Shown: positions 32,089 through 41,264, counted from the stretch's first letter. The stretch: DNA of 64,000 bases from an uncultured Clostridium sp. (GCA_900542035.1 UQMJ01000003.1:1-64000); one strand, 5' to 3'. Made by a program: numbers and translations. The notes: generated from the sequence alone by a model not told the origin.

Positions 32089-32997
32089 ATGAAAAAGCAA
32101 ATCCCTATGGAGTTTATTACCAGGCAGTATATGGACAGTCAGGAATTTGAATTGTTTTATTACAGCGATTCCCATACTTCTCTCGGAAAAGTAGCCCTTC
32201 ACACCCACGACTTCTATGAACTGTACTTTTTTCTGGAAGGGGACGTTACCTATGAAATCGGAGGAGAGCCGTTTCTTCTGACCTGCGGCGACTGTCTGCT
32301 GATTCCCCCAGGCCTTTCCCACCGCCCTTTGTTCGGGCCTTCCTGCAAAAATTACCGGAGATACGTTTTGTGGTTCAGTCCTGATTTTCTGGAAACTGCC
32401 CGTCTCCAGAGCCCAGACTTGACCTATGGCCTGGATTACGCCAGAGACCACCAGATCTACCGGTTTCCCACAGATTTTCTTCTCTGCCAGGAATTAACCG
32501 GCCGTCTGACGGATCTTCTGGTAGAATATGGCTCGGACCGCCCGTTTCGGGATACTTCCATCCGGCTGATGCTGTTTTCTTTTCTCTTAAAGCTGAACCG
32601 GATCCTCTACGACCGCGTACATCAGAAAACGACTGTCTACGAAAATGGGCTTTATATCAATCTCTGCGATTACATCGACCAGCATCTGGACGAAGATTTA
32701 AGCCTGGATCGGCTGGCATCCTTTTTCTTTGTCAGCAAATACCACATTTCCCATATTTTTAAAGACAATATGGGAATTTCCCTGCACCAGTACATTTTAA
32801 AAAAGCGGGTTCAGGCCTGCAAAAATGCCATACTCTCCGGCCAGCCCGTCCAGCAGGTGTGTCAGCAATGCGGTTTTTCTGACTATACTACCTTCTATCG
32901 CGCGTTTAAAAAAGAGTATGGCATTTCTCCCAAAGAACTGTACCAGAAATTCTGTCCCAAACAGCATCAGACCGGAGCCAGGCTTCCTGTCCAATAA
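32089..32997 (+). CDS. AraC family transcriptional regulator with cupin sensor domain
   Basis: A 302-aa regulator. The N-terminal cupin (HTHDFYELYFFLEGDVTYEIGG... GDCLLIPPGLSHRPLF) probably binds a sugar or sugar acid; the C-terminal AraC double helix-turn-helix is clear (LSLDRLASFFFVSKYHISHIFK... QQCGFSDYTTFYRAFKKEYGISPKEL). The start is the ATG at 32089 with AGGAGG 5 nt upstream. It is divergent from the SDR gene, which it likely controls. Its last 31 bp overlap the end of ribF on the other strand. Confidence 0.93.
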   Translation: MKKQIPMEFITRQYMDSQEFELFYYSDSHTSLGKVALHTHDFYELYFFLEGDVTYEIGGEPFLLTCGDCLLIPPGLSHRPLFGPSCKNYRRYVLWFSPDFLETARLQSPDLTYGLDYARDHQIYRFPTDFLLCQELTGRLTDLLVEYGSDRPFRDTSIRLMLFSFLLKLNRILYDRVHQKTTVYENGLYINLCDYIDQHLDEDLSLDRLASFFFVSKYHISHIFKDNMGISLHQYILKKRVQACKNAILSGQPVQQVCQQCGFSDYTTFYRAFKKEYGISPKELYQKFCPKQHQTGARLPVQ

Positions 32998-33908
32998 GCC
33001 TGAGCCTGTTCCTTGTCCTTTTCAATCTGTGCTTTCAGTTCTTCCATTGTATGAAATTTCTTTTCCGGACGGATCTGTGAAAACAGCCGGACTTCGATAT
33101 ACTGTCCGTAAAGATCGCCTTCGTAGTCTAAAAGAAAGGTCTCTGCCCCTACCGGATTGTCTCCGGTAATAGTCGGTTTCCTTCCAATATTGGTAACTCC
33201 TCCGTAAATTTTTCCTCCTGCAGTGACGCTGGAAATATAAACGCCAAAAGCCGGAAGATATTTTTCCGGAGGAGGCAGCAGGTTTGCAGTCGGAAAGCCC
33301 AGACGGCTTCCTCCGATTCCGTTGCCGTGAACCACGATTCCATGGATGGAATAGGGTTCTCCCAAAAGCCGGTTGGCTTTTTCAATCTCTCCCTTGTCCA
33401 GCATTTCCTTTACATAGGTGCTGCTGATGTCTCTATGGCAGTCCTGTTCTTTTTCAATAATTTCTGCCTGGTAGCCGTACCTGGACGCCAGTTTCTTTAA
33501 AAGCTCTGCATTTCCGGCCCGTTTATATCCAAATCCGCAGTCCGTTCCTGCTACGATTGCTTTCGCATTCATCTGACCTGCCAGGATCCGGCTGACAAAT
33601 TCTTCCGGCTCCATATGGGAGGACTGGCTGTCAAAGGGGTATTCCACTAAATAGTCAATCCCGCTTTTCTCCAGATTGGTCCGCCGCTCTTCGTTGGTAG
33701 TAATGACCTTTAAGGGGCGCTCTCCCACTACGGCTGCAGGCGCTGTTGCAAAGGTAAACACTGCTGTTTTCCAATGATTCTGCTCTGCCAGCCGGCGCAT
33801 GGCAGACATCAGCTTCTGATGTCCCCTGTGACGGCCGTCAAACTTGCCAATGCTGACGACTGTAGGCTCTTCTATCTGAAATTTTTTTCTTCCTGTGATG
33901 TACTCCAT
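32967..33908 (-). CDS. ribF: Bifunctional riboflavin kinase / FAD synthetase
   Basis: Makes FMN and FAD from riboflavin. The N-terminal adenylyltransferase half has VVSIGKFDGRHRGHQKLM and IVAGTDCGFGYKRAG; the C-terminal riboflavin-kinase half has GNGIGGSRLGFPTANL, YGGVTNIGRKPTI and AETFLLDYEGDLYGQYIEVRLF. I take the start at 33908 (MEYITGRK), with AGGA 8 nt upstream, rather than the ATG at 33938. The 3' end overlaps the convergent AraC gene by 31 bp, so there is no intervening terminator. It follows truB on the same strand after about 58 bp, the usual order in Firmicutes. Confidence 0.95.
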   Translation of the reverse strand: MEYITGRKKFQIEEPTVVSIGKFDGRHRGHQKLMSAMRRLAEQNHWKTAVFTFATAPAAVVGERPLKVITTNEERRTNLEKSGIDYLVEYPFDSQSSHMEPEEFVSRILAGQMNAKAIVAGTDCGFGYKRAGNAELLKKLASRYGYQAEIIEKEQDCHRDISSTYVKEMLDKGEIEKANRLLGEPYSIHGIVVHGNGIGGSRLGFPTANLLPPPEKYLPAFGVYISSVTAGGKIYGGVTNIGRKPTITGDNPVGAETFLLDYEGDLYGQYIEVRLFSQIRPEKKFHTMEELKAQIEKDKEQAQAYWTGSLAPV

Positions 33909-33966
33909 GAAGTATTCCTGGTCCTTCCTGTCTGGCATCCTTATGCAAAAGCCAGTATCTGCTGTA

Positions 33967-34869
33967 TTATGCCTCTGGATTTAAAAACATTTTCCATGGC
34001 TTAAAAAACTGTCTTTCTGCTTCATACCGGTAAATTCCCATAAAATGTCCGGTACTGTCATAAACCCGTATGGTTTCTGCCTGGCTTTCTCCCAGGCAAA
34101 GTTCTTCTGGTTTTAACGGATTGCCGTTTTTTACCAGACTGTCTGCTTCCGGTATGACCGCTGCCGCCGGATATGCGGAAAACATTTCCTCTATCGGAAC
34201 GATTTTTTCTGTTAGTATTCCCTCATCTCTGGCTGTCTCGATCTCGTCCAGGGTCATGGCTTCTTCTTTCACAAACCGCTCTACCTGGGTCCGCACAAGA
34301 GCTTCCATACAGCCGCCGCAGCCCAGTTTTTCTCCAATATCGCTGCAAAGGGTGCGGATATAGGTTCCCTTGGAACAGCTTACCTGCATCCAGACTCTTG
34401 GAAGCTCTATACGGGTAACAACAAGACTTAAAATCTTTACCGGCCTTGCCGCCCGTTCTACCTCTTTGCCTGCCCTGGCCAGTTCATACAGCTTTTTGCC
34501 GTCTACCTTTAAAGCGGAATACATAGGCGGAACCTGGCTGTAATCCCCGATAAAGCTTTCCGCTGCCTTTCGGACTTCTTCCTCTGAAACAGTAACCGGA
34601 TGGGTCTCCAGAACCGTTCCTGTGGTATCCTGGGTATCCGTAACGGTTCCTAAAAGCATGACTGCTTCATACGTCTTGGACTTGTCAGTCAGCATATCGC
34701 ACAATCTGGTTGCCTGTCCTAAACACACAGGCAGCACCCCTTGCGCTGCTGGATCCAGGGTGCCTGTGTGTCCGATTTTTTTCTGTTTTAAAATTCCCCT
34801 GAGACGGGCTACTACGTCATGGGAGGTATAGCCCGCCTCTTTATATACATTGATTACTCCGTGATACAT
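33967..34869 (-). CDS. truB: tRNA pseudouridine(55) synthase
   Basis: Forms pseudouridine 55 in the T-loop of tRNAs. The 300-aa protein has GVINVYKEAGYTSHDVV at the N-terminus, the catalytic Asp motif HTGTLDPAAQGVLPVCLG, the MYSALKVDGKKLYELAR segment, and the CSKGTYIRTLCSDIGEKLG block, then a C-terminal PUA-like region. GGAGAG lies 6 nt before the ATG. The start overlaps nrnA by 16 bp. Confidence 0.97.
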   Translation of the reverse strand: MYHGVINVYKEAGYTSHDVVARLRGILKQKKIGHTGTLDPAAQGVLPVCLGQATRLCDMLTDKSKTYEAVMLLGTVTDTQDTTGTVLETHPVTVSEEEVRKAAESFIGDYSQVPPMYSALKVDGKKLYELARAGKEVERAARPVKILSLVVTRIELPRVWMQVSCSKGTYIRTLCSDIGEKLGCGGCMEALVRTQVERFVKEEAMTLDEIETARDEGILTEKIVPIEEMFSAYPAAAVIPEADSLVKNGNPLKPEELCLGESQAETIRVYDSTGHFMGIYRYEAERQFFKPWKMFLNPEA

Positions 34870-35822
34870 GGAATGCTCTCCAACTGTTTTTCAATATGCA
34901 GGGACAAATTGTTGATCACATCATACAGATTTCCGGACATGGTACAGCCGGCTGCTTTTACATGGCCGCCGCCGCCGAAATACTGGGCGATTTTGCTGAC
35001 ATCCAGACAGCTGTTGGAACGCATACTGATTTTGAATTCATGAATGCCCGTCTCATACATAAAAATGGCGCACTCCACGCCTTCTGTAATCCGCAGCTGA
35101 TCCACGATTCCGTCTAAATCCTTGCTGGTTACCCCGTAAAATTCCATGTCTTTTGCCCGTACCACGCTGACAATGCATCTGCCGTCCAGAAACCGGATGC
35201 TTTCCATCAAAGCCCTTCCTAAAATCTGGTTCTGAACATAGGTCTTTTTGTAAAATGTCCCGTCAATAATGGTTCCAAAATCAATTCCCTTATCCATCAG
35301 CTTTCCGGCAATGGCCATGGTTCTGCTGGTGGTATTGCTGTGCTTAAACACGCCGGTATCGTGAATGATTCCTGTGTAGAGACATTCTGCCGTCTCTTTG
35401 GTAATCTTATCCTCCTCCAGCTGGCCGTAAAGCACTTCACAGGTTGCGCTGGCAGAAGAATCTACCACGTTTGTCCTGGCATATCCGGTATTGGTAATGT
35501 GATGATCCAGACAGATGCTGTCTGTGCTGCTTACCAGATATCCGGCAAACTCTCCCAGTCTTTCCATGTCGCTTGCATCCAGACAGATACACAGATCATA
35601 GACTTTTCCCGTTTTTTCTGTCTGAATCTTATCAAAGTGCTTCATGTAAGAAAACTTTTCTACTTTTTCTTCCAGATACAGATCGGTTTCGATCTGGGGG
35701 AAGGCGGTATCCAGATAATTGTAAAGTCCCAGACACGCGCCAAAACAATCTCCGTCTGGACGGACGTGTCCCAGGATCACGGCCGTTTTTACCCCTTCCA
35801 GGGCCTGTTTCAATTCGCTCAT
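34854..35822 (-). CDS. nrnA: DHH/DHHA1 phosphoesterase, NrnA type (nanoRNase / pAp phosphatase)
   Basis: Hydrolyses short oligoribonucleotides and probably 3'-phosphoadenosine 5'-phosphate. The 322-aa protein shows the DHH domain motifs ILGHVRPDGDCFGA, LCICLDASDMERLG and CLDHHITNTGYA, then the C-terminal DHHA1 GGGGHVKAAGC. The start at 35822 has AAAGGAG. It lies between rbfA (27 bp) and truB (16-bp overlap). Confidence 0.94.
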   Translation of the reverse strand: MSELKQALEGVKTAVILGHVRPDGDCFGACLGLYNYLDTAFPQIETDLYLEEKVEKFSYMKHFDKIQTEKTGKVYDLCICLDASDMERLGEFAGYLVSSTDSICLDHHITNTGYARTNVVDSSASATCEVLYGQLEEDKITKETAECLYTGIIHDTGVFKHSNTTSRTMAIAGKLMDKGIDFGTIIDGTFYKKTYVQNQILGRALMESIRFLDGRCIVSVVRAKDMEFYGVTSKDLDGIVDQLRITEGVECAIFMYETGIHEFKISMRSNSCLDVSKIAQYFGGGGHVKAAGCTMSGNLYDVINNLSLHIEKQLESIPCITE

Positions 35823-35849
35823 GTCTCTCTCCTTTCCCAATATGACAGC

Positions 35850-36206
35850 TTATAAATCTTTGGTTACCTCATCAATGAGATGGGACATTGCGACGCCGTA
35901 TTCAATGGACTGATCCAGAATAAACTTAATCTCAGGGGTATTGCGCAGATTCACTCTGCGGGCCAGCTCCCTGCGGATGTAGCCCTCTGCGCTCTTTAAT
36001 CCCTGAATGGTTGCTTTTGCGGATTCTTCCTCTCCAAGAACGCTGATATACGCCTTGCAGTATTTTAAATCCGGAGTTACTTCTACGGAAACTACGGTTG
36101 TCATGGGATGGATCCGCGGGTCTTTTACCTCCCCGCGGATAATCTCGCTGAGCTCACGCTGTACTTCCATATTGATTCTTGTATTCTTAATGCTGTTTTT
36201 ACGCAT
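35850..36206 (-). CDS. rbfA: Ribosome-binding factor A
   Basis: A 118-aa KH-fold protein that helps 30S maturation. MRKNSIKNTRINMEVQRELS at the N-terminus, DPRIHPMTTVVSVEVTPDLKYCKAYISVLG and LRNTPEIKFILDQSIEYG are all diagnostic. GAGGAG lies 5 nt upstream. It follows infB by 68 bp. Confidence 0.97.
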   Translation of the reverse strand: MRKNSIKNTRINMEVQRELSEIIRGEVKDPRIHPMTTVVSVEVTPDLKYCKAYISVLGEEESAKATIQGLKSAEGYIRRELARRVNLRNTPEIKFILDQSIEYGVAMSHLIDEVTKDL

Positions 36207-36274
36207 ATTGCTCCTCGCTTTCTATTTGCTGAAACGGTCTTTGCCTAAGGTTCCGCCCCGCATGAAGCTGGAAC

Positions 36275-39013
36275 CTATCTCGGCACTTCTACCATGGTGT
36301 ATGCTTCAATCATATCGTCTTCCTGAAGGTCGTTGAACTTATCGAATACCAGACCGCACTCATAGCCGGTAGCAACTTCCTTTACATCATCCTTGAAACG
36401 CTTTAAGGAAGCCAGATCGCCGTCAAAGAGCTGTACTCCGTCTCTGGTAATACGCGCCTTGCATCCTCTGGTAAACTTTCCGTCTAATACGTAGGATCCT
36501 GCAATGGTGCCGACGCCGGAAGCCTTAAAGGTCTGGCGGACAACTGCATGGCCGATTACCTTTTCTTCGAAGATCGGGTCTAACATACCCTTCATCGCTG
36601 CTTCTACGTCTTCGATTGCCTGGTAAATAACCTTATACAGGCGAACGTCTACTTTCTCCCGATCCGCAATCGATTTTGCGGTTGCATCCGGTCTTACGTT
36701 AAAGCCGATAATAATGGCGTTGGATGCAGATGCCAGGGATACGTCGGACTCGTTGATTGCGCCGACGCCGCCGTGAATTACCTTCACTGCAACTTCTTCA
36801 TTGGAAAGCTTTACTAAGCTCTGTTTTACAGCTTCTACAGACCCCTGTACGTCTGCCTTGATGATAATTGGAAGTTCCTTAATATTGCCTGCCTGAATCT
36901 GGCTGAACAGATCATCCAGAGACAGTTTTGCTTTGGTATCTTCAATCAGTTTGTTTTTGCCTTCAGAAATAAATGTCTCGGCAAAGCTTCTTGCTTCCTT
37001 CTCGTTAACGGTATTGACTAAAATCTCTCCTGCATTTGGAACGTCGTTTAAGCCTAAAATCTCTACCGGAGTAGATGGGCCTGCTTCTTTTACTCTCCGT
37101 CCCTTATCGTCCATCATAGCGCGAACTTTTCCGTAGCAGGCGCCGCAGGCTACAATGTCGCCTACATGGAGGGTACCTTTCTGTACCAGAACAGTTGCAA
37201 CCGGTCCTTTGCCCTTATCAAGCTCTGCCTCGATGATGATGCCTCGCGCATTCCGGTTTGGATTTGCCTTTAATTCCTTTACTTCTGCAGTAAGAAGGAT
37301 CATTTCCAGTAATTCCTTAATACCGGCCTGGGTATGTGCGGAAACCGGTACGCATACCGTCGTGCCGCCCCAGTCTTCCGGAATCAGTTCGTATTCGGAA
37401 AGCTCCTGTTTTACTCGGTCGATATTGGCGCTTGGCTTATCAATCTTGTTGATTGCAACAATGATCTCAACGCCTGCTGCCTTCGCGTGGTTGATTGCCT
37501 CAACCGTCTGCGGCATGACGCCGTCGTCGGCTGCAACTACCAATACTGCAATATCGGTAGACTGAGCGCCTCTCATACGCATAGCAGTAAATGCCTCATG
37601 TCCAGGGGTATCTAAGAAGGTAATCTTCTGTCCGTTAATCTCTACTACATAAGCGCCAATGTGCTGGGTAATGCCGCCGGCCTCTCTGGCAGTTACGTTG
37701 CTCTTGCGGATTGCATCCAGAAGGGACGTCTTACCGTGGTCAACGTGACCCATAACGCAGACAACCGGAGGTCTAGTTACTAAGGTTTCTTCTGCATCCT
37801 CTTCCTCTTTCAGAAGTTCTGCAATAACATCAACCTTTTCTTCTTTCTCGCAGAGAACGTCAAATTCCATTGCAATCTCTTCTGCCTGCTCATAATCCAC
37901 TTCCTGGTTTACCGTTACCATCTTGCCCTGAAGGAATAACTTCTTTACAATCGCAGACGGCTGAAGCTTCATCTTATCTGCCAGATCCCGAATGGTAATG
38001 GTGTCTGGAAGGGTAATTACTTTTACGGTCTCTACCTTTGCTTCTTCTTTCTTAACCGGCATGATAAATGCGCCCTTCTGAGGCTTTCCGCCCTTTAAGC
38101 CGGATTTTGCCTTTCCGTCTTCCACTCTGTCTCTCTTATCAAAGCGGTCGTTCTTATGGGCATTCTTATTCTGACGGTTGCTGGACGGCTTGGTCTGTAC
38201 CGGAGCGTCAAAGGATGACTTGCTGGACTGGCTTCTTCCGGCTCCTCCCTGACGGCTTCCCTGACCGTCTCGGTTAAATCCTCCCTGACGGTTTCCCTGT
38301 CCATCTCGGTTAAATCCTCCCTGGCGGTTTCCCTGGCCGTCTCGGTTAAATCCTCCCTGGCGGTTTCCCTGGCCATCTCGGTTAAATCCTCCCTGGCGGT
38401 TTCCCTGACCGTCTCGGTTAAATCCTCCCTGACGGTTCTCTCTCTGGCCGTCTCGGTTAAATCCTCCCTGGCGGTTTCCCTGTCCATCTCGGTTAAAGCT
38501 TCCCTGGCGGTTCTCTCTCTGGCCGTCTCGGTTAAATCCTCCCTGGCGGTTTCCCTGTCCGTCTCGGTTAAATCCTCCCTGACGGTTCTCTCTCTGGCCG
38601 TCTCTTGCCTGAGCGCTGCGCTCTGTAGAATTGGCCGGAGTTAAAACTGGTTCCTGCACTGCTTCTGCAGGCTTCGCCGCCGGAATCTCCTGGCTCTTTA
38701 CCGGTTCTTCTGTCTTTGCCGCCTCAGCCGGTTTGCCGGCAGGACGGGAAGCGCCGGTATTTTTCTGGGAAGCCGGACGGTTCTTTAACTGCTGGGAATT
38801 CTGGGGACGATATACTGCTACTACTTTCTTTTTATGGCCAGCTCCTTCTGCCACAGCTTCCTCCTTTTTCGGCTCTGTCAGGCTTCTTACCAGTCTTTCT
38901 TCCTCGCTGGTCAGTCCTGACAGTGCGCTTTTTTTAATATGATTTTTCTCCAGCAGATCCATTACTTCTCTGGGAGTTTTTCCTACTTCCTTTGCTAATT
39001 CATTTACTCTCAT
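36275..39013 (-). CDS. infB: Translation initiation factor IF-2 with a repeat-rich linker
   Basis: GTPase that places initiator tRNA on the 30S subunit. The N-terminal IF2N domain (MRVNELAKEVGKTPREVMDLL), a Lys/Ala/Pro-rich segment, and the tandem repeats (residues about 139-268) are followed by a second IF2N-like region, the G domain with GHVDHGKTSLLD, DTPGHEAFTAMRMRGA and NKIDKP, then domains II-IV ending MIEAYTMVEVPR. I use the ATG at 39013, with AGGAGG 8 nt upstream, rather than the GTG two codons earlier. The start overlaps the L7Ae-type gene by 14 bp. The repeats are absent from most IF-2 proteins in that form. Confidence 0.97.
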   Translation of the reverse strand: MRVNELAKEVGKTPREVMDLLEKNHIKKSALSGLTSEEERLVRSLTEPKKEEAVAEGAGHKKKVVAVYRPQNSQQLKNRPASQKNTGASRPAGKPAEAAKTEEPVKSQEIPAAKPAEAVQEPVLTPANSTERSAQARDGQRENRQGGFNRDGQGNRQGGFNRDGQRENRQGSFNRDGQGNRQGGFNRDGQRENRQGGFNRDGQGNRQGGFNRDGQGNRQGGFNRDGQGNRQGGFNRDGQGNRQGGFNRDGQGSRQGGAGRSQSSKSSFDAPVQTKPSSNRQNKNAHKNDRFDKRDRVEDGKAKSGLKGGKPQKGAFIMPVKKEEAKVETVKVITLPDTITIRDLADKMKLQPSAIVKKLFLQGKMVTVNQEVDYEQAEEIAMEFDVLCEKEEKVDVIAELLKEEEDAEETLVTRPPVVCVMGHVDHGKTSLLDAIRKSNVTAREAGGITQHIGAYVVEINGQKITFLDTPGHEAFTAMRMRGAQSTDIAVLVVAADDGVMPQTVEAINHAKAAGVEIIVAINKIDKPSANIDRVKQELSEYELIPEDWGGTTVCVPVSAHTQAGIKELLEMILLTAEVKELKANPNRNARGIIIEAELDKGKGPVATVLVQKGTLHVGDIVACGACYGKVRAMMDDKGRRVKEAGPSTPVEILGLNDVPNAGEILVNTVNEKEARSFAETFISEGKNKLIEDTKAKLSLDDLFSQIQAGNIKELPIIIKADVQGSVEAVKQSLVKLSNEEVAVKVIHGGVGAINESDVSLASASNAIIIGFNVRPDATAKSIADREKVDVRLYKVIYQAIEDVEAAMKGMLDPIFEEKVIGHAVVRQTFKASGVGTIAGSYVLDGKFTRGCKARITRDGVQLFDGDLASLKRFKDDVKEVATGYECGLVFDKFNDLQEDDMIEAYTMVEVPR
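38220..38599 (-). repeat. In-frame tandem repeats in infB, units of 36 and 39 bp
   Basis: About ten units encode GQGNRQGGFNRD (12 aa) or GQRENRQGGFNRD (13 aa), plus a partial last unit ending GQGSRQGG. The DNA is nearly identical from unit to unit, which suggests recent expansion by recombination or slippage. The 12-aa type is repeated five times in a row at the downstream end; at the upstream end the two types alternate. Confidence 0.95.
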
Positions 39014-39335
39014 GCTCACTACCTCCTATCAGTTTCATCTGTTTCTCCACGGCCTTCGCAAGGCCCTCGTCCAATATGGCTAAAGATGCCCGCATCTCCT
39101 TGCCCATGGCGTGACCAAGCTCTTCCTTTTCACCAAGCATATAAAGAGGCACTTTATAGTAAGTACACATATTTGAAAACATCTTTTTCGTATTATCCGA
39201 TGCTTCTTCCGATACAATTACCAGGCTCGCTTTGCCGGTTTTTACCGCCTTTTCTGTAGAAAACTCTCCACTGGCGGTTTTGCCGGCCTTGGTCGCAAGG
39301 CCAATCAGGTTTAACACCTTCTGTCTGTTATCCAA
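39000..39335 (-). CDS. L7Ae/L30e-family RNA-binding protein (YlxQ-like)
   Basis: A 111-aa protein of the L7Ae/L30e/S12e/Gadd45 fold, which binds kink-turn RNA (YlxQ in Bacillus). Diagnostic parts are NLIGLATKAGKTASGEFSTEKAVK and LVIVSEEASDNTKKMF. It starts at a TTG (39335) overlapping the end of ylxR by 8 bp; the Gly-Asp-Asn context fits the family N-terminus. The C-terminus overlaps the infB start. Confidence 0.9.
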   Translation of the reverse strand: MDNRQKVLNLIGLATKAGKTASGEFSTEKAVKTGKASLVIVSEEASDNTKKMFSNMCTYYKVPLYMLGEKEELGHAMGKEMRASLAILDEGLAKAVEKQMKLIGGSEHESK

Positions 39336-39600
39336 GCTCTTCCATCTCCTTTTTCAGGTTTTCATATACTTCTTTTGGAATTGCCATCTTAAAGGAGCGC
39401 TCTAAGCCCTTTCCTTTTACTGCCCGTTCCAAACACTCCATAGACGGGCACAGATATGCGCCCCTTCCATTTTTGCGGCCGGTTGCATCTATGGTGAATT
39501 CCCCTTCCGGCGTTTTTAAAACCCGAATCATTTCTTTTTTATTTTTGCTGCATCCGCAGCCGATACACTGCCGTAAAGGTACCTTCTTTGCTGTACTCAC
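39328..39600 (-). CDS. ylxR: YlxR family protein (RNase P modulator RnpM)
   Basis: A 90-aa basic protein of the YlxR/DUF448 family, with the signature PLRQCIGCGCSKNKKEMIRVLK and GRKNGRGAYLCPSMECLERA. The Bacillus member has been described as binding RNase P RNA and named RnpM. It begins at a GTG (39600) with AAGGAG 7 nt upstream, 14 bp after nusA. Confidence 0.94.
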   Translation of the reverse strand: MSTAKKVPLRQCIGCGCSKNKKEMIRVLKTPEGEFTIDATGRKNGRGAYLCPSMECLERAVKGKGLERSFKMAIPKEVYENLKKEMEELG

Positions 39601-39614
39601 TTTACCACTCCTTG

Positions 39615-40769
39615 TTATTCCTCGCTGGTTTCTTCTGCTTCCTGGGAACCTTCCTGATAGTCTTCCTGGTAGCTGCTTTCCATGTCTTCCATATCTTCCT
39701 GATATTCAATGCCCATTTCTTCAAACAGACCGGATTCCTTTGCCTGGGTCTCGCTCTTAATGTCAATCTTATATCCGGTCAGGCGGGCAGCCAGTCTGGC
39801 GTTCTGTCCTTCCTTACCGATTGCCAAAGATAACTGGTAATCCGGAACGATAACCTGGGCTTCTCTTTCGTCTTCATCTGCTACTACGCAGATGACCTTT
39901 GCAGGACTTAATGCATTTTCAATCAATAATGCGGCATTGTCGTCCCAGTTGATGATATCAATCTTCTCTCCCTTCAGTTCCTCTACTACTGCATTGACTC
40001 TGGCGCCGTTTAAACCAACGCAGGCTCCTACCGGATCTACGTTTGGATCGTGGGAGCAGACTGCGATCTTGGTACGGGATCCGGCCTCTCTTGCAATGGC
40101 CTTAATCTCTACGGTACCGTCGCTGACTTCTGCTACTTCTGATTCAAACAGACGCTTTACCAGATCTGGATGGGTACGGGATACGGAAACTCTCGGTCCC
40201 TTTGGCGTGTCTTTTACTTCCAGAATATAAACTTTTATTTTCTCTGTCGGAAGCAGCACTTCTCCCTTTACCTGTTCGCTTTCATTTAAAATAGCATCTA
40301 CCTTGCCTAAGTTGATGCTGATGTTTCTGCCCAGGTTCTTCTGGACAATACCGGTTACCACGTCTTTTTCTTTGCTGTAGTAATCGTTATACAGCACCTT
40401 GCGCTCTTCTTCCCTGATCTTCTGCAGAATGACGTTCTTTGCATTCTGGGTTGCAATACGGCCAAAGTTCTTAGACTCAATCGGTACCTGGACAATGTCT
40501 CCGATTACATATCTGGGATCTCTCATTCTGGCCTCTGCCAGGCTGATCTGAAGCATGGAATCTTCAACTTCCTCCACGACTTCTTTCTCCGCATACACGG
40601 AAAAATCACAGGTATTTGGATTAATGGTAACCTTTACGTTATCTGCCTTTCCAAAATGATTCTTGCAGGCAGTCAGCAGGGAATTTTCAATTGCTTCTAA
40701 TAATACGTCCTTGCTGATATTTTTCTCCTTTTCCAGCATCTCCAGTGCCAATAACAGTTCCTTATTCAT
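39615..40769 (-). CDS. nusA: Transcription termination/antitermination factor NusA
   Basis: Binds RNA polymerase and RNA and promotes pausing and termination. The 384-aa protein has the N-terminal polymerase-binding domain (NKELLLALEMLEKEKNIS), an S1 domain (GEVLLPTEKIKVYILEV), and two KH domains (DPVGACVGLNGARVNAVVEEL, LAIGKEGQNARLAARLTG). The last 35 residues are acidic and Gln/Ser-rich (QEDMEDMESSYQED). AGGAGG lies just upstream. It lies 27 bp after rimP. Confidence 0.97.
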   Translation of the reverse strand: MNKELLLALEMLEKEKNISKDVLLEAIENSLLTACKNHFGKADNVKVTINPNTCDFSVYAEKEVVEEVEDSMLQISLAEARMRDPRYVIGDIVQVPIESKNFGRIATQNAKNVILQKIREEERKVLYNDYYSKEKDVVTGIVQKNLGRNISINLGKVDAILNESEQVKGEVLLPTEKIKVYILEVKDTPKGPRVSVSRTHPDLVKRLFESEVAEVSDGTVEIKAIAREAGSRTKIAVCSHDPNVDPVGACVGLNGARVNAVVEELKGEKIDIINWDDNAALLIENALSPAKVICVVADEDEREAQVIVPDYQLSLAIGKEGQNARLAARLTGYKIDIKSETQAKESGLFEEMGIEYQEDMEDMESSYQEDYQEGSQEAEETSEE

Positions 40770-40796
40770 GGTTATCCTCCTAATGATCCTTCTCCA

Positions 40797-41264
40797 TTAA
40801 AAATCAAAAGCTAATCGAATCAATGCAATATCCGGTCTGTTGAATACAATCTGGCTTCCGTCTTCCATCCCTAAGGTAACGGTATCTTTATCATATGCCT
40901 CCAGCACGCCGGTATAGTCCTTTTGTTTGTTCAGCGCCTTGTACAGCTTTACATCTACTTCTTTTCCAATGCTTCTGACAAAATCTTTTTCTTTCTTTAA
41001 AGGTCTTCCAAGCCCAGGGGAACTGACCTCTAAAATATAGCTTTCCTCGATAAAGTCTTCTTCATCCAGCCAGTCGCTAAGCTTCCGGTTAATAACTTCG
41101 CAGTCATCTACTGTGATACCGCCTTCTTTATCGATATAAGCACGCAGATACCAGGTGCCGGCTTCTTTTACGTATTCTACATCCACCAGCTCAAAATTGT
41201 GCTCTTTCATTAACGGGAGAAGGTACTCTTCGGTTCTCGCCTCATACTGTTCTTTCTTGCTCAT
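40797..41264 (-). CDS. rimP: Ribosome maturation factor RimP
   Basis: A 155-aa protein for 30S assembly. Diagnostic are HNFELVDVEYVKEAGTWYLRAYIDKEGGITVDDCE and EESYILEVSSPGLGRPLKKEKDF, followed by the C-terminal SH3-like domain. AAGGTGG precedes the ATG. It heads rimP-nusA-ylxR-ylxQ-infB and is preceded by a leader with two hairpins. Confidence 0.96.
   Translation of the reverse strand: MSKKEQYEARTEEYLLPLMKEHNFELVDVEYVKEAGTWYLRAYIDKEGGITVDDCEVINRKLSDWLDEEDFIEESYILEVSSPGLGRPLKKEKDFVRSIGKEVDVKLYKALNKQKDYTGVLEAYDKDTVTLGMEDGSQIVFNRPDIALIRLAFDF

Noticed and set aside
32967..32997. Frameshift or assembly error at the AraC/ribF overlap
   Set aside because: Both proteins have full-length family C-termini, so a 31-bp convergent overlap is simply real.
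38095..38487. A 130-aa minus-strand frame rich in repeats (RETAREDLTE)
   Set aside because: It is a shadow frame of the infB repeat region on the same strand, without ribosome-binding site.
38220..38599. Repeats with a 36-bp period that look like a CRISPR array
   Set aside because: Units follow each other without spacers, run in frame through infB and translate into a clean 12/13-aa repeat.
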